Assembly (NCBI RefSeq): GCF_002020135.1
Contig: NZ_MPZS01000002.1
Span: 803,682-867,681 of the forward strand
Direction: 5' to 3'
From: Thioclava marina
GTDB lineage: Bacteria > Pseudomonadota > Alphaproteobacteria > Rhodobacterales > Rhodobacteraceae
Length of the DNA: 64,000 bases
Numbering within the stretch: the stretch's first letter is position 1; every line of letters begins with the position of its first letter. The notes under the pieces were generated by a model that searched no databases, was not told the origin of the DNA, and was given only the letters and a program-made list of their open reading frames with translations. Made by a program: the position numbers and the translations under genes. Shown one piece after another: positions 47,377 to 57,600 of the stretch.

Positions 47377-48828
47377 TTACCCGCGCGCAATCGTCAGGGT
47401 CACGCGCAGCCCCCGCGCGCCTTGCGCAAAACTCAGGCTGCCCCCATGCGCCTCGGCCACGGTCGCGGCGATGGTCAGGCCCAACCCATGGCCAGAGACC
47501 TGCGCCTCCTGCGGACCACGCTCGAACGGTGCGGTCAGCGCGGCCATCACCTCAGGGCGCGTCTCGCCGCCCTCGTCTTCCACCACGATCTGCGCGCGCT
47601 GCGCATCCGCCTCTAGGCTGACATGCGCGCGCCGTCCGTATTTCAGCGCATTGTCGATCAGGTTCGAGATCGCGCGCTGCAAGGCCATCGGGCGCGCGGT
47701 TACGAGGATCTGCCGCTCGGACAGCTCCCCATGGCCCACCCGCGAGGAAAACAGCGAACGCGCGCCTTCCGTGCGCACCGGTTCGATCGGGCGCAGCTCG
47801 ACCGGCTGCCCCGCGTCGCGGTAGTCATCGACGAGGGCCTCGACCAGCGCAGTCAGGCTCAGCTTGCGGGGCGTCTCGACGTTCAGCTCGGAGCGGGTAT
47901 AGGCGAGCACCCCGTCGATCATCTCGGTCATGCGCTCGATATCGGCGGCAAAACGGTTGCGCAGCACCTCGTCTTCGATCAGCGCCGCCCGCAAGCGCAG
48001 GCGCGTCGCTGGCGATCCCAGATCGTGGCTCACCCCGGAGAGCACCATCAGCCGCTTTGACAGCCGCTGGCGCTCACGGTCGAGATACAGGTTCACCGCC
48101 TCGACGATGGCGGCAAGCTCGGCCGGACCCTCGCGTTCGTAAGCATCGGGCCCGCCGCGCAACTGGCGATCGTGCAATTGGCTCGCGAAATCGCTGAAGC
48201 GATGCGCGATGCGGCTGGCGCTCGCCAGCAGCGCGAGCAACGCAAACCCGCCCAGCGCCATCGCCGCGATGCGCCTGTCGCGCGGCACCGCCTGACAGCT
48301 CCAGAGCGCCGAGCCGTCAAGCCGATACCATGTCCCCCCAGAGCTGCGCAGCACCACCAGCGGATCGCCGCAATAGGTCGAGAGAAGCCGGACGATCTGG
48401 CCCAACATCTCCTGCGCGGCCATCTCGGGTCCGGTCGTCAAACGCCCCACCGGATAGCTCAGATCGGAGGAAACCGCCTCGATCACCAGCTGCGGCATGT
48501 TGGTGCCGCTCGGATGCAGCCCCGTGACCGGAATATGGGTCAGCAGGGCGGGCCGCGGCGCGTCGGACAAAGAGATGAACTGCGCTTTTTCGGCCAGCTC
48601 GGCATCGGGCTTCGTCAGAGGGTAGGCTTGCAAGTCCTTCGGCATCGTCGAGCCGGTCTCGATTGCGGCATACAAGAGCTGCCCGTCGCGATCGGCGTGC
48701 AAGAGATGTTCGCGCCAGGCGCCCTGGCTGTCGAACCAGAGCCATGCCGCCGCCACACCGGCGAGAAAGGCTCCCGCGATCCAGAAGGCCGCCATCGCGC
48801 GCAGGCTGGGATGGGGCAGCGCCCTCAT
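47377..48828 (-). CDS. Sensor histidine kinase, GtrS-like
   Basis: A 483-residue membrane sensor kinase. Helices at about 11-31 and 187-204 flank a 150-residue periplasmic domain, followed by a HAMP-like linker, the phospho-acceptor box GVSHDLGSPATRL (His268), and the ATPase domain (LIDNALKYG, VEDEGG, GHGLGLTIAATVAEAHGG). The start overlaps the response regulator stop by four bases (ATGA). The pair is divergent from a glucose-type ABC importer, the same arrangement as gltR-gtrS next to gtsABCD in Pseudomonas, where GtrS senses 2-ketogluconate and 6-phosphogluconate. The signal here is inferred only. Confidence 0.85.
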   Translation of the reverse strand: MRALPHPSLRAMAAFWIAGAFLAGVAAAWLWFDSQGAWREHLLHADRDGQLLYAAIETGSTMPKDLQAYPLTKPDAELAEKAQFISLSDAPRPALLTHIPVTGLHPSGTNMPQLVIEAVSSDLSYPVGRLTTGPEMAAQEMLGQIVRLLSTYCGDPLVVLRSSGGTWYRLDGSALWSCQAVPRDRRIAAMALGGFALLALLASASRIAHRFSDFASQLHDRQLRGGPDAYEREGPAELAAIVEAVNLYLDRERQRLSKRLMVLSGVSHDLGSPATRLRLRAALIEDEVLRNRFAADIERMTEMIDGVLAYTRSELNVETPRKLSLTALVEALVDDYRDAGQPVELRPIEPVRTEGARSLFSSRVGHGELSERQILVTARPMALQRAISNLIDNALKYGRRAHVSLEADAQRAQIVVEDEGGETRPEVMAALTAPFERGPQEAQVSGHGLGLTIAATVAEAHGGSLSFAQGARGLRVTLTIARG

Positions 48829-49550
48829 GTCTCCTCGCGCGTCACGTCGCAGGCGAAGACATACCCCGTGCCGCGTTCCGTCCGCAGCATCTGCGGCGCT
48901 TTCGGATTGCGTTCGATCTTCGAGCGCAGCCGCCCCACAAGCACGTCGATCGCCCGTCCGCCGGCGTCGGTCTCGGGGTGATCGCTCAGGGCTGCGGCAA
49001 TCTCTTCGCGGGTGAGCGGGATATGGGGATTGGCCAGCAACACTTTCAGGAGCGCCGTCTCCCGGCTCGAGAGCATCACCTGATAGCCGTCCGGCGCGAT
49101 CACCTCGTCGCGCTTGCCGTCATAGCGCCACCCGCCGAAATGCCAGACGCTCGTGGCGCGGCGATAGCTCAGCGAAGGCGACCGGCGCACCCGGCGCAGC
49201 ACCGCCTTGACCCGCGCGATCAGAAGTTCGGGGTTGAAGGGTTTAGCGATGTAATCATCTGCGCCGACCTCGTAGCCCGCCATGCGCTGATGATCGGCCG
49301 AGAGCGCCGAGACGAGGATGATCGGCACATCTTCCTCCGAGCGCAGCCGCGCGCAGATCTCGATCCCGTTCTCATCGGCAAGCATCACGTCGAGCAGGAT
49401 CAGATCGACGCGGTTCTCCGCCAGATGGGCGTTGATCTCGGCCTCGCTCGTGGCCGGATGCGCGATGAAACCGTGGCGTTGAAAATAGGTCACCATCATC
49501 ATGCGCATCTCGGAATCGTCATCGACGATCAGGAGCCGGGGAATCGTCAT
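48825..49550 (-). CDS. OmpR-family response regulator, GltR-like
   Basis: A 241-residue response regulator. The receiver domain has VDDDSEMRM, the phospho-acceptor Asp54 in LILLDVMLADENGIEI and Lys in YIAKPFNPELL. The C-terminal winged-helix domain ends in GRAIDVLVGRLRSKIERNPKAPQMLRTERGTGYVF. It overlaps its kinase gene and is divergent from the ABC importer, so control of sugar uptake is likely. Confidence 0.9.
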   Translation of the reverse strand: MTIPRLLIVDDDSEMRMMMVTYFQRHGFIAHPATSEAEINAHLAENRVDLILLDVMLADENGIEICARLRSEEDVPIILVSALSADHQRMAGYEVGADDYIAKPFNPELLIARVKAVLRRVRRSPSLSYRRATSVWHFGGWRYDGKRDEVIAPDGYQVMLSSRETALLKVLLANPHIPLTREEIAAALSDHPETDAGGRAIDVLVGRLRSKIERNPKAPQMLRTERGTGYVFACDVTREET

Positions 49551-49752
49551 TCCTGTCCCTTCCTTGCGCGCAGCCCGGAATGGCGCCGCCGAAAAACCCG
49601 GAATTGGTAACAGCTTGTAACAAACCCGACAAGAATCTCATGCCGCAGCGCAGAGACCTGGCGGTAACGGGATTGCGACCGGAAAATCGTTTTGCAGAAT
49701 GTCCGCGTTACCGCGCCTCTGGAGGGAGGCGCAGACATCGGGAGGAAAATCG
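49551..49752. promoter_or_regulatory. Regulator / sugar importer divergent promoter region
   Basis: A 202-base gap. GGTAACAGCTTGTAAC at 49604-49619 holds a GTAAC direct repeat 10 bases apart, and GGTAACGGG follows at about 49672. The spacing fits tandem binding of an OmpR-type regulator, but no consensus is known to me. GGGAGGAAAA at 49739-49748 is the gtsA ribosome site. Confidence 0.4.
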
Positions 49753-51000
49753 ATGACCAAGATGACTGCATTCGCAGCCCTGTCCGCATTTGCGCTGACC
49801 GCGGGCAGCGCGTTCGCCGAACCGAAGGCGGAGGTTCTGCACTGGTGGACTTCGGGCGGCGAAGCGAAAGCCGTGGCCGTGCTCCAGCAGGAATTCGCCC
49901 AGCGCGGCGGCACCTGGACCGACATGCCGGTCGCCGGGGGCGGTGGCGATGCCGCGATGAGCGCCCTGCGCGCCCGCGTTCTGTCGGGCAACGCCCCGAC
50001 CGCGGTTCAGCTCAAGGGCCCCGCGATTCAGGAGTGGTATGAAGAAGGCGTCCTCGCCGATATCTCGGATGTCGCCGAAGAACAGCACTGGGCCGACGTT
50101 CTGCCCGCGCGTATCGCCGATCACATGAAATGCGACGGCCATTGGTGCGCGGCACCCGTCAATGTGCACCGCGTGAACTGGGTCTGGGCAAACAAGGCGA
50201 TCCTCGACGCCAACGGCATCGAGATGCCCAAGACCTGGGAAGAGTTCAACGCCGCCGCCGAGAAGCTGAAAGCTGCTGGCATCACACCGCTCGCGCATGG
50301 CGGTCAGGCCTGGCAGGACGCGACCGTGTTCGAGACCGTCGTGCTCGGGCTCGGCGGGCCGGAATTCTACCACAAGGCACTGGTCGAGCTCGATCAGGAC
50401 GCGCTGAAATCGGACACGATGAAAGCGGTCTTCGACGAGATGCGCACGCTGCGCGGCTATGTCGATGACAACTTCTCGGGCCGTGACTGGAACCTCGCGA
50501 CTGCGATGGTGATGAATGGCGAGGCCGCGTTCCAGATCATGGGCGACTGGGCGAAAGGCGAATTCCTCGCCGCGGGCAAGACCCCGGGCGCCGATTTCGT
50601 CTGCGCGCCGACCCCGGGCGATGCCGGTTTCCTTTACAACGTGGACAGCTTCGCGATGTTCAAGGTCGATGGCGCCGGCAAACAGGAAGGCCAGAAGATC
50701 CTGGCCGAGCTGATCGTCGGTCCCTCCTTCCAGGAGACCTTCAACCTGAACAAGGGCTCGATCCCGGTGCGTACCGACGTGTCGCTCGACAAGTTCGACG
50801 ATTGCGCGAAGATGTCGGCTGCCGACATGAAGGCCGATGGCGAGAACGGCTCGCTGTTGCCGTCCTACGCCCATGGCATGGCGCTGCGTGGCGCTCAGGC
50901 CGGTGCGATCACCGATGTCGTCACCGCGCATTTCAACTCGGACATGTCGTCGGAAGAGGCCGTGCAGCAGCTGGCCACCGCCGTCGCCAACTCGATGTAA
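49753..51000 (+). CDS. gtsA: Glucose-type ABC transporter substrate-binding protein
   Basis: A 415-residue periplasmic sugar-binding protein (CUT1 family). The signal peptide is MTKMTAFAALSAFALTAGSAFA. The mature start AEVLHWWTSGGEAKAVAVLQQEF, then VAGGGGDAAMSALRARVLSGNAPTAVQLKGPAIQEW, closely follows the pattern of Pseudomonas GtsA, which binds glucose. I start at 49753; the frame is open from 49699. The ligand is most likely glucose or a related hexose; this is inference from family and context. Confidence 0.92.
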   Translation: MTKMTAFAALSAFALTAGSAFAEPKAEVLHWWTSGGEAKAVAVLQQEFAQRGGTWTDMPVAGGGGDAAMSALRARVLSGNAPTAVQLKGPAIQEWYEEGVLADISDVAEEQHWADVLPARIADHMKCDGHWCAAPVNVHRVNWVWANKAILDANGIEMPKTWEEFNAAAEKLKAAGITPLAHGGQAWQDATVFETVVLGLGGPEFYHKALVELDQDALKSDTMKAVFDEMRTLRGYVDDNFSGRDWNLATAMVMNGEAAFQIMGDWAKGEFLAAGKTPGADFVCAPTPGDAGFLYNVDSFAMFKVDGAGKQEGQKILAELIVGPSFQETFNLNKGSIPVRTDVSLDKFDDCAKMSAADMKADGENGSLLPSYAHGMALRGAQAGAITDVVTAHFNSDMSSEEAVQQLATAVANSM

Positions 51001-51018
51001 TCGCCTGATTACGCCCTT

Positions 51019-51051
51019 CCGCCCGGTCTCTGCACCCGCAGGGCCGGGCGG
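51019..51051 (+). promoter_or_regulatory. Two-tier hairpin between gtsA and gtsB
   Basis: Outer stem CCGCCCGG (51019-51026) with CCGGGCGG (51044-51051). Inner stem CTGC / GCAG (51030-51033, 51038-51041). No T-run follows. It likely slows or protects the message so that more binding protein than permease is made. Confidence 0.6.
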
Positions 51052-51072
51052 TCCCCATCTAGGACAAATCCC

Positions 51073-51945
51073 ATGACCGACTGGCTTTCCCGCCATGTCC
51101 CAAAGATCGTATTGGCGCCGACCTTCGTGGCCGTGCTCCTCTTCGTCTACGGTTTCATCGCCTGGACGGCCTGGGTTTCGTTGACGCGCTCCAAGCTTTT
51201 GCCGCGCTACGAAATCGACGGGCTGATCCAATACGAGCGGCTGTTCGCCAGCCCGCGCTGGGACACCGCACTTTCCAATCTCTTCGTCTTCGGCGCGCTC
51301 TTCATCGGGATCTCGATGATCCTCGGGCTGATGCTGGCGATCTTCCTCGATCAGAAGATCCGCATCGAGGGCGCGCTGCGTACGATCTACCTCTACCCGA
51401 TGGCGCTCTCGATGATCGTCACCGGCACCGCCTGGAAATGGATCCTGAACCCCGGGCTCGGCATTCAAGCGATGGTGCAGGGCTGGGGCTTCGAGAGCTT
51501 CACCTTCGACTGGCTGATCAATCCCGACATGGCGCTCTATGCGATCGTGATGGCCGCGGTCTGGCAGGCCTCGGGCTTCGTGATGGCGCTGTTTCTTGCG
51601 GGGCTGCGCTCGGTCGATGGAGAAATCATCAAGGCCGCGCAGGTGGACGGCATCCCGACCTGGCGCGTCTATACCGCGATCATCATTCCCTCGATGGCGC
51701 CGATTTTCCTGTCGGCCTTCATCGTGCTCGCCCATCTCGCGATCAAGAGCTTCGACCTCGTCATCGCGCTGACCGGCGGCGGTCCGGGCTACGCGACCGA
51801 CCTGCCCGCGACCTACATGTATGCGATGGCGTTCTCGCGCGGGGATCTGGGCCAGGCGGCTTCCTCGGCGATGATCATGATGCTCGTCGTCTTCACGATC
51901 GTGGTTCCCTATCTCTACTCCGAATTGAGGGCGAAGAATGACTGA
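51073..51945 (+). CDS. gtsB: Glucose-type ABC transporter permease GtsB
   Basis: A 290-residue inner-membrane permease with six helices (PTFVAVLLFVYGFIAWTAW first). The coupling EAA loop reads AAQVDGIPTWRVYTAIIIPSMAP, where it meets the ATPase. It overlaps gtsC by eight bases. Family: MalF/UgpA-type CUT1 permease. Confidence 0.92.
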   Translation: MTDWLSRHVPKIVLAPTFVAVLLFVYGFIAWTAWVSLTRSKLLPRYEIDGLIQYERLFASPRWDTALSNLFVFGALFIGISMILGLMLAIFLDQKIRIEGALRTIYLYPMALSMIVTGTAWKWILNPGLGIQAMVQGWGFESFTFDWLINPDMALYAIVMAAVWQASGFVMALFLAGLRSVDGEIIKAAQVDGIPTWRVYTAIIIPSMAPIFLSAFIVLAHLAIKSFDLVIALTGGGPGYATDLPATYMYAMAFSRGDLGQAASSAMIMMLVVFTIVVPYLYSELRAKND

Positions 51946-52846
51946 CGCGACCCTGACCCAAACCGGGCGCGAGCCACGGTCGGCCGGCGCGCTGATCGGC
52001 CGCCGCCTGCTGCGCTGGGGGCTCTATGCGCTCCTGTGCCTCTTCGCGCTCTATTACCTGCTGCCGCTTTTCGTGATGCTGACCACCTCGCTCAAATCGC
52101 TCGAGGAGATCCGCACCGGAAGCCTCGTGGCCTTACCGCGCGAGGTCACCTTCGACGCCTGGGGCAAGGCTTGGAGCGGCGCCTGCACCGGCATCCAGTG
52201 CGAGGGGCTGCGCCCGTTCTTCTGGAACTCGGTGATGATGGCGGTGCCGGGCGTGCTGCTCTCGACGCTGATCGGCGCATTGAACGGCTATATCTTCGCG
52301 CAATGGCGGTTCCGCGGCGCGAACCTGTTCTTCGCGTTCCTGCTCTTTGGCTGCTTCATCCCCTTCCAGGTGGTGCTGCTGCCGATGGCGCGGATGCTGG
52401 GGATCTTCGGACTTGCGGGGACCATCCCGGGGTTGATCTTCGTGCACACGATCTACGGGCTCGGCTTCACCACGCTGTTCTTCCGCAACTACTACGTGAC
52501 GATCCCGCATGAGCTGGTGCGCGCGGCCAAGATCGACGGGGCGGGCTTTTTCCGCATCTTCTGGTCGATCTTCCTGCCGCTCTCGCTGCCGATCGCGGTT
52601 GTCACGATCATCTGGCAATTCACCCAGATCTGGAACGACTTCCTCTTCGGCGTCTCGTTCAGCTCGGCCGGATCGCAACCGATCACCGTCGCGCTCAACA
52701 ACATCGTCAACTCGACCACCGGCGTGAAGGAATACAACGTCGACATGGCCGCAGCGATCATCGCGGGCCTGCCGACGCTCTTCGTCTACATCGTCGCCGG
52801 GAAATACTTCATCCGCGGGCTGACCGCCGGTTCCGTGAAAGGCTGA
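51938..52846 (+). CDS. gtsC: Glucose-type ABC transporter permease GtsC
   Basis: A 302-residue inner-membrane permease with six helices (LYALLCLFALYYLLPLFVMLTT first). The EAA loop is RAAKIDGAGFFRIFWSIFLPLSLP. It is of the MalG/UgpE type and forms the channel with GtsB. It ends four bases before the ATPase gene. Confidence 0.92.
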   Translation: MTDATLTQTGREPRSAGALIGRRLLRWGLYALLCLFALYYLLPLFVMLTTSLKSLEEIRTGSLVALPREVTFDAWGKAWSGACTGIQCEGLRPFFWNSVMMAVPGVLLSTLIGALNGYIFAQWRFRGANLFFAFLLFGCFIPFQVVLLPMARMLGIFGLAGTIPGLIFVHTIYGLGFTTLFFRNYYVTIPHELVRAAKIDGAGFFRIFWSIFLPLSLPIAVVTIIWQFTQIWNDFLFGVSFSSAGSQPITVALNNIVNSTTGVKEYNVDMAAAIIAGLPTLFVYIVAGKYFIRGLTAGSVKG

Positions 52847-52850
52847 TCTC

Positions 52851-53942
52851 ATGGCACCCATTCTCGACATCAAGCATCTCTACAAGAACTACGGTTCGAC
52901 CGAGATCCTGAAGGATATCAACGTCACCATCGAAAAGGGCGATTTCCTCGTTCTGGTCGGCCCTTCGGGCTGCGGGAAATCGACCCTGCTCAACTGCATT
53001 GCGGGGCTTGAGGAAATCACCTCGGGCAGCATCGAGATCGACGGGCGCGACATGACCCATGTCAGCCCGAAGGATCGCGACATCGCGATGGTGTTCCAGT
53101 CCTACGCACTCTATCCGACGATGTCGGTGGCTAAGAACATCACCTTCGGGATGAAGGTGCGTGGCATCCCGCAAGAGGAACAGGATCGCAAACTCTCCGA
53201 GGTTGCCAAGCAATTGCAGATCGAGCAGCTCCTCAAGCGCCGCCCCGGCCAGCTCTCGGGCGGGCAGCGCCAGCGCGTCGCGATGGGGCGTGCTCTGGTC
53301 CGCGATCCGGCGCTGTTCCTGTTCGACGAACCGCTCTCGAACCTCGACGCAAAGCTGCGCGTCGAGATGCGCTCGGAGATCAAGAAACTCCATCACCGGC
53401 TTGGCGCCTCGATGGTCTATGTGACCCATGACCAGATCGAGGCGATGACGCTGGCGACGAAAATCGTGGTGATGAAGGGCGGCGTGATCCAGCAGATCGG
53501 CACGCCCTCGGAGATCTACAATCACCCAGCGAATACCTTCGTCGCGGATTTCATGGGCAGCCCGCCGATGAACCTGATCCCGGCGCGCGCGCATAGCGAG
53601 GGCAATGGCACCAAGCTCGAGATCGACCGCGAAGGTCTCGAGCCGATCTTCCTCAACGTGCCGCGCAAGGATCTTCCGGGTGAGGTCGTAGTGGGCGTGC
53701 GCCCCGAGGATCTGGCCGAGGCCGGGTATCGTTCGGGCGACACCGTGCAGCGCGCAGCGATCCGGGTGGACATGGTCGAGCCCGCCGGCGCCGATACGTT
53801 CGTGACGACCCATATGGGTGGCAAGATGATCACCGCGCGGCTTCACGCCGAGACCGTCGCCCATCCCGGAGAGATGCTCGATCTCGAGTTCGATCTCGAG
53901 AAGGTCACCTTCTTCGAACCCGCCTCCGGTCAGCGCATCTGA
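52851..53942 (+). CDS. Sugar ABC transporter ATP-binding protein (UgpC/MsmK type)
   Basis: A 363-residue ATPase. Walker A GPSGCGKST, Q-loop MVFQSYALYPTMSV, signature LSGGQRQRVAMGRAL, Walker B LFLFDEPLSNLD and switch His in VTHDQIEAM are all present. The C-terminal TOBE/OB regulatory domain (about 240-363) is typical of sugar importers. It is the last gene of the operon, equivalent to gtsD/malK. Confidence 0.94.
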   Translation: MAPILDIKHLYKNYGSTEILKDINVTIEKGDFLVLVGPSGCGKSTLLNCIAGLEEITSGSIEIDGRDMTHVSPKDRDIAMVFQSYALYPTMSVAKNITFGMKVRGIPQEEQDRKLSEVAKQLQIEQLLKRRPGQLSGGQRQRVAMGRALVRDPALFLFDEPLSNLDAKLRVEMRSEIKKLHHRLGASMVYVTHDQIEAMTLATKIVVMKGGVIQQIGTPSEIYNHPANTFVADFMGSPPMNLIPARAHSEGNGTKLEIDREGLEPIFLNVPRKDLPGEVVVGVRPEDLAEAGYRSGDTVQRAAIRVDMVEPAGADTFVTTHMGGKMITARLHAETVAHPGEMLDLEFDLEKVTFFEPASGQRI

Positions 53943-53958
53943 GCGTATAAACGACATG

Positions 53959-53993
53959 AAACGGCCGGACCCGCGAGGGCCCGGCCGTTTTTC
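53959..53993 (+). terminator. Terminator of the gts operon
   Basis: Stem AAACGGCCGG / CCGGCCGTTT with a GC-rich loop, then TTTTTC. It lies 17 bases after the ATPase stop. The hairpin could also act for the convergent gene on the minus strand. Confidence 0.85.
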
Positions 53994-54024
53994 TTTGCGC
54001 GGATCGACGTCGCGGCTGTCCCGC

Positions 54025-54468
54025 TCAGAGCTTTGCCGTGGTCACATAACGAAGGGCACGGGCGACTTGCTCGGGCGTGCGAGCCACCGCGCTGGCGGCC
54101 GCGTCGACCTCCTTGAGCGCGTGGTCGTGTTCGGGCGGTTGCAGCACGATGATCGGCTTGCCCAGCGCGGCCGCATAGCCCGCATCGAAGGCGGCGTTCC
54201 ATTGCTTGTATTTCTCGCCGAAGCAAACCACGAGAACGTCGCAGCGCTCGATGCCGGTACGGATGCGGATCGAGTTGAGCGACGCCCCCTTGCGGTCGTG
54301 CCAGAACTTGTCTTCCTCGGCGCCTAAAATCTCGACCCCGCAATCATCCGAGGCCGCGTGATCGGTGACCGGGCCGGACCAGTCGATCTCAAGCCCCTCA
54401 CAGGCCGCAATCACGGCCTCGCGCCAATCGGTGTGAATCTCGCCTGCGAGGTAAACACTCAGTCTCAT
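54025..54468 (-). CDS. YtoQ family protein
   Basis: A 147-residue cytosolic protein. The pattern MRLSVYLAGEIHTDWREAV at the N-terminus, VEILGAEEDKFWHDRKGASLN and CDVLVVCFGEKYKQWNAAFDAGYAAALGKPIIVL match the YtoQ family, related in fold to nucleoside 2-deoxyribosyltransferases. The biochemical role is unknown. I start at 54468, with AAGGGAG seven bases upstream. It stands alone between the gts operon and ttrA. Confidence 0.87.
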   Translation of the reverse strand: MRLSVYLAGEIHTDWREAVIAACEGLEIDWSGPVTDHAASDDCGVEILGAEEDKFWHDRKGASLNSIRIRTGIERCDVLVVCFGEKYKQWNAAFDAGYAAALGKPIIVLQPPEHDHALKEVDAAASAVARTPEQVARALRYVTTAKL

Positions 54469-54600
54469 CTCAACTCCCTTGTTTCGACCAGCTCGGGATC
54501 GGGCAGCGCACAAGTGACGCCACGGCCAGCCATGTCGAGGCCGGAGTCTCGACCATGGAGCTGGCCTTGGCAAGTTGCACCGCGCGCCCCGCGTCCCGGT

Positions 54601-57600
54601 TCAGCCGATCCGGGTGATCCGTGCGGGCAGCCCCTGACGCACCGCCGTACCCGAGACCGGATCGACCCAGACGCCCGCTTTCTCGCGGGTGGGATCGACG
54701 AGGCCCAGATCGTTGAGCAACACACCCGCCGCAAGGCGCGGATCACCGGGCACGGTCGTCGCGTCGATTGTGATGTCGCGCGCACCGAAGCCGCGATGGC
54801 CAAAGCCATGCTCGATCGCCACGGTGTCGGGCGCGAGCCCGTCGCGCACCACGGCCACGCTTTCGAGCGTGCCGCCCGGCGTCGTCAGCCGCACCATGTC
54901 GCCGGTCGAGATCCCATGCGCCTCGGCCAAGGCTCGCCCCACCGCGACGGGGTTCGAGGCCACGATGCGCAGCAGCGCCGTCGCGCCCACCGAATAGGAA
55001 TTCTGAAGCGGCGACTTGTAGCTGATCACCTTCACCGGCCAATCGGCATCGGGGTAATGATCGGCCACTTTCGAGCCATCCGCGAACTGCGCCTCGCGCC
55101 AGGCGGGCGTGCCGGGCATGTGCTTGCCGTTGATCGACTGGCGGAAGCTGCCGAGCCCTTCGTTCCAGATCAGCATCGGCTCGGAGAAGGCATAGGTCGC
55201 GCGATCGCCATCATAGCTGCGCTCGATCGGCTCGTAGCGCCCGCCCTTGGCGAAGATGGTCGCGGCCTTGCGCCATTCATCAGGTTTCAGAACGGCTTGC
55301 AGATCCTCGACGATCCGGGCGACGTTCGACAGCGCGATATCCTCGTCGCTCGCATCCGCGACCGGCGTCTTGCCGATCATCGCGACATTGGCCGCCCCGC
55401 GCAGATACCAGTCCTCGGCACGGTTGAGCGGGTGCAGATTGCCCTCGGAATCCGGGATCGCGTGATCGCCGAAACCGGGCAGGCCCATTGCCTTGGCGGT
55501 CGCGATCAGGAAGGTCTCCAGCCCGACGCGCTCCCCTTCGGCATTCTTCTCCATCTTAGGCTCGATCACCGGCCAGCGCGCGCAGGTCGCCTTGGTGGCC
55601 ACGCCGCCCCAGGGTTTGGTGAAGCCCCAGGTCTCGTACATCACCGAATCCGGCACGATGTAATCCGCGATCGCCGAGCTTTCATTGATGAACGGGTCGA
55701 TCGAGATGATCAGCGGCACGACCTGCGGATCTTTCAGCTTCTCGACCAGGGGTGCGATGCCGGGGATCCCGTAGATCGGGTTGGTATTGCGCAAGATCAG
55801 CGCCTCGGCGCCGTAGGGGTAATGATTGACGATCGAGCTGATCCACTCGGTCGCGAGCCCCGGCGCGTTGGGATACCAGGGCGCATCCGCCGGGAAGGGC
55901 TTGCCTGCCGCTTTCTTGGCTTTGAACTCGCTGGTTTTCTCATAAGGAACGTTGCGCCCGATCGGCAAGCCCTTGGCCTGCACCGCCCCCGGGAAAGACG
56001 CTAGATCATAGGCGGGCCCCTTGTTGTCGGGGAACCAGCCGCCCGCGATCATCGTGCCACCCTTCCAGTTCAGGTTGCCGATCAGCGTGTTGAGCATGGT
56101 GAGCGCATAGGCGTTGTAGAAGCCCGAGCCGGTCATCATCCCGCCATGGCTGTTCACCGCCGCCTTGCGGCCATGGCTGGTGAACTCGCGCGCAAGACCC
56201 ACGATGGTCTCGACCGGGATGCCGCAGGCTTCTGAATAGGCCTTGATGTTTTGCGAATAGGCTTCGTCGCGCACCGCACTCAGCGCAGTCTTGACCGCGA
56301 CCGGCCCGCCGGAGGTCTCGACCACGCCGTCGAAATAGAGCGGCGCGGCCGAGGCGCCGGCCGGGATAGGACCGGCCTCGGACGCGACGAGGAAAGGATC
56401 GGCCTCCGAATAGGGTCCGTCCTCGACAGCCAACCCGATATCAGAGCCGCGCAGCATGCGGCCGAAACGGGGATGGACCTCGTCCACGATCACCAGGTGG
56501 GTGGCGTTGGTCCAGTTTGCCTCGCCCGCGGCGTTGGCGGCGGCCTGACTGGGCTGGGCCAGATAGGCGGCGTTGATCCGGTCGTTCTCGAACATCCAGC
56601 GCATCATCGCCATCGCCAGCGCGCCATCGGTGCCCGGCTTGATCGGCACCCAGCGCGACCGCTCGCCCGAAGGGCCGTTCTGCGCGTTGTTGAGCACCGG
56701 ATCGACGACGACATAGCTCAGATCGCCATCCGAGCGGGCCTTGGCAACCAGCGTCCCGATCCGCTTGAACGGGTTGCCCGCATTGCCCGGCGCGGTGCCT
56801 GCGAAGATGATGAACTCGGCATTCGAGAAGTCGGGCTTGGCATGGGGCATTTTCTTGAAATCGCCAAAGAGCGCCCCCGAGCCCGACCGATACGCCCCGC
56901 CGCAATAAGAGCCGTGCCGGGTGAAGTTGTTCGACCCGAAGCTCTGCTTGAGCCAGCGCAGCACCAGATTGTCGCGCCCGTCATCGACGCAGTTCATCAG
57001 CGCCAGCCCGTTGGCGCGGGGACCAAGCTCGGGCGCGCCTTCCTTGATCGGCGTCTCGAGATCGCGGATCTCGCGCAGACCCGCCACGCGCCCTTCGCCG
57101 AAGAGATCTCCTCCCTCGACGACCTCCGCCACGAGTTGCTCGAAGCTGATCGTCTGCCATTGGCCAGAGCCACGCGGCCCGACCCTCTTGAGCGGCTTGA
57201 GCACCCGGCGCGGATTGTCGACCTGCTGTAGTACCGCGTTGCCCCGCCCGCAGGCGGTGGAGCGACTGGTGAGCCCCTGTCCCTTGCCTGCCTGCGCCAT
57301 CGCCGCGAAGCTCTCGGCGACCGAGGCCGTATAGGGAATGAAGGGATCGGTCGACATCGGCGAATAGGGGTTGCCCGCGACGCGCAGAACCTTGTTGGCC
57401 TTCTTGTCCACCCGCACCCGCACCCCGCACATCGTCGTGCAGCCGATGCACATCGTGTAGCTGATCGCCTGATCGGGATTGAGCTCGACATCGCCGGTCT
57501 CGGGATCGACCCGGTATTCGGCGGGGATCGAATTTCCGGTCAGATGCTCGTTGCGCGGCACCTCGCCGGCCCATTTCCCCTTTGTGATCTTCTTCACCGT

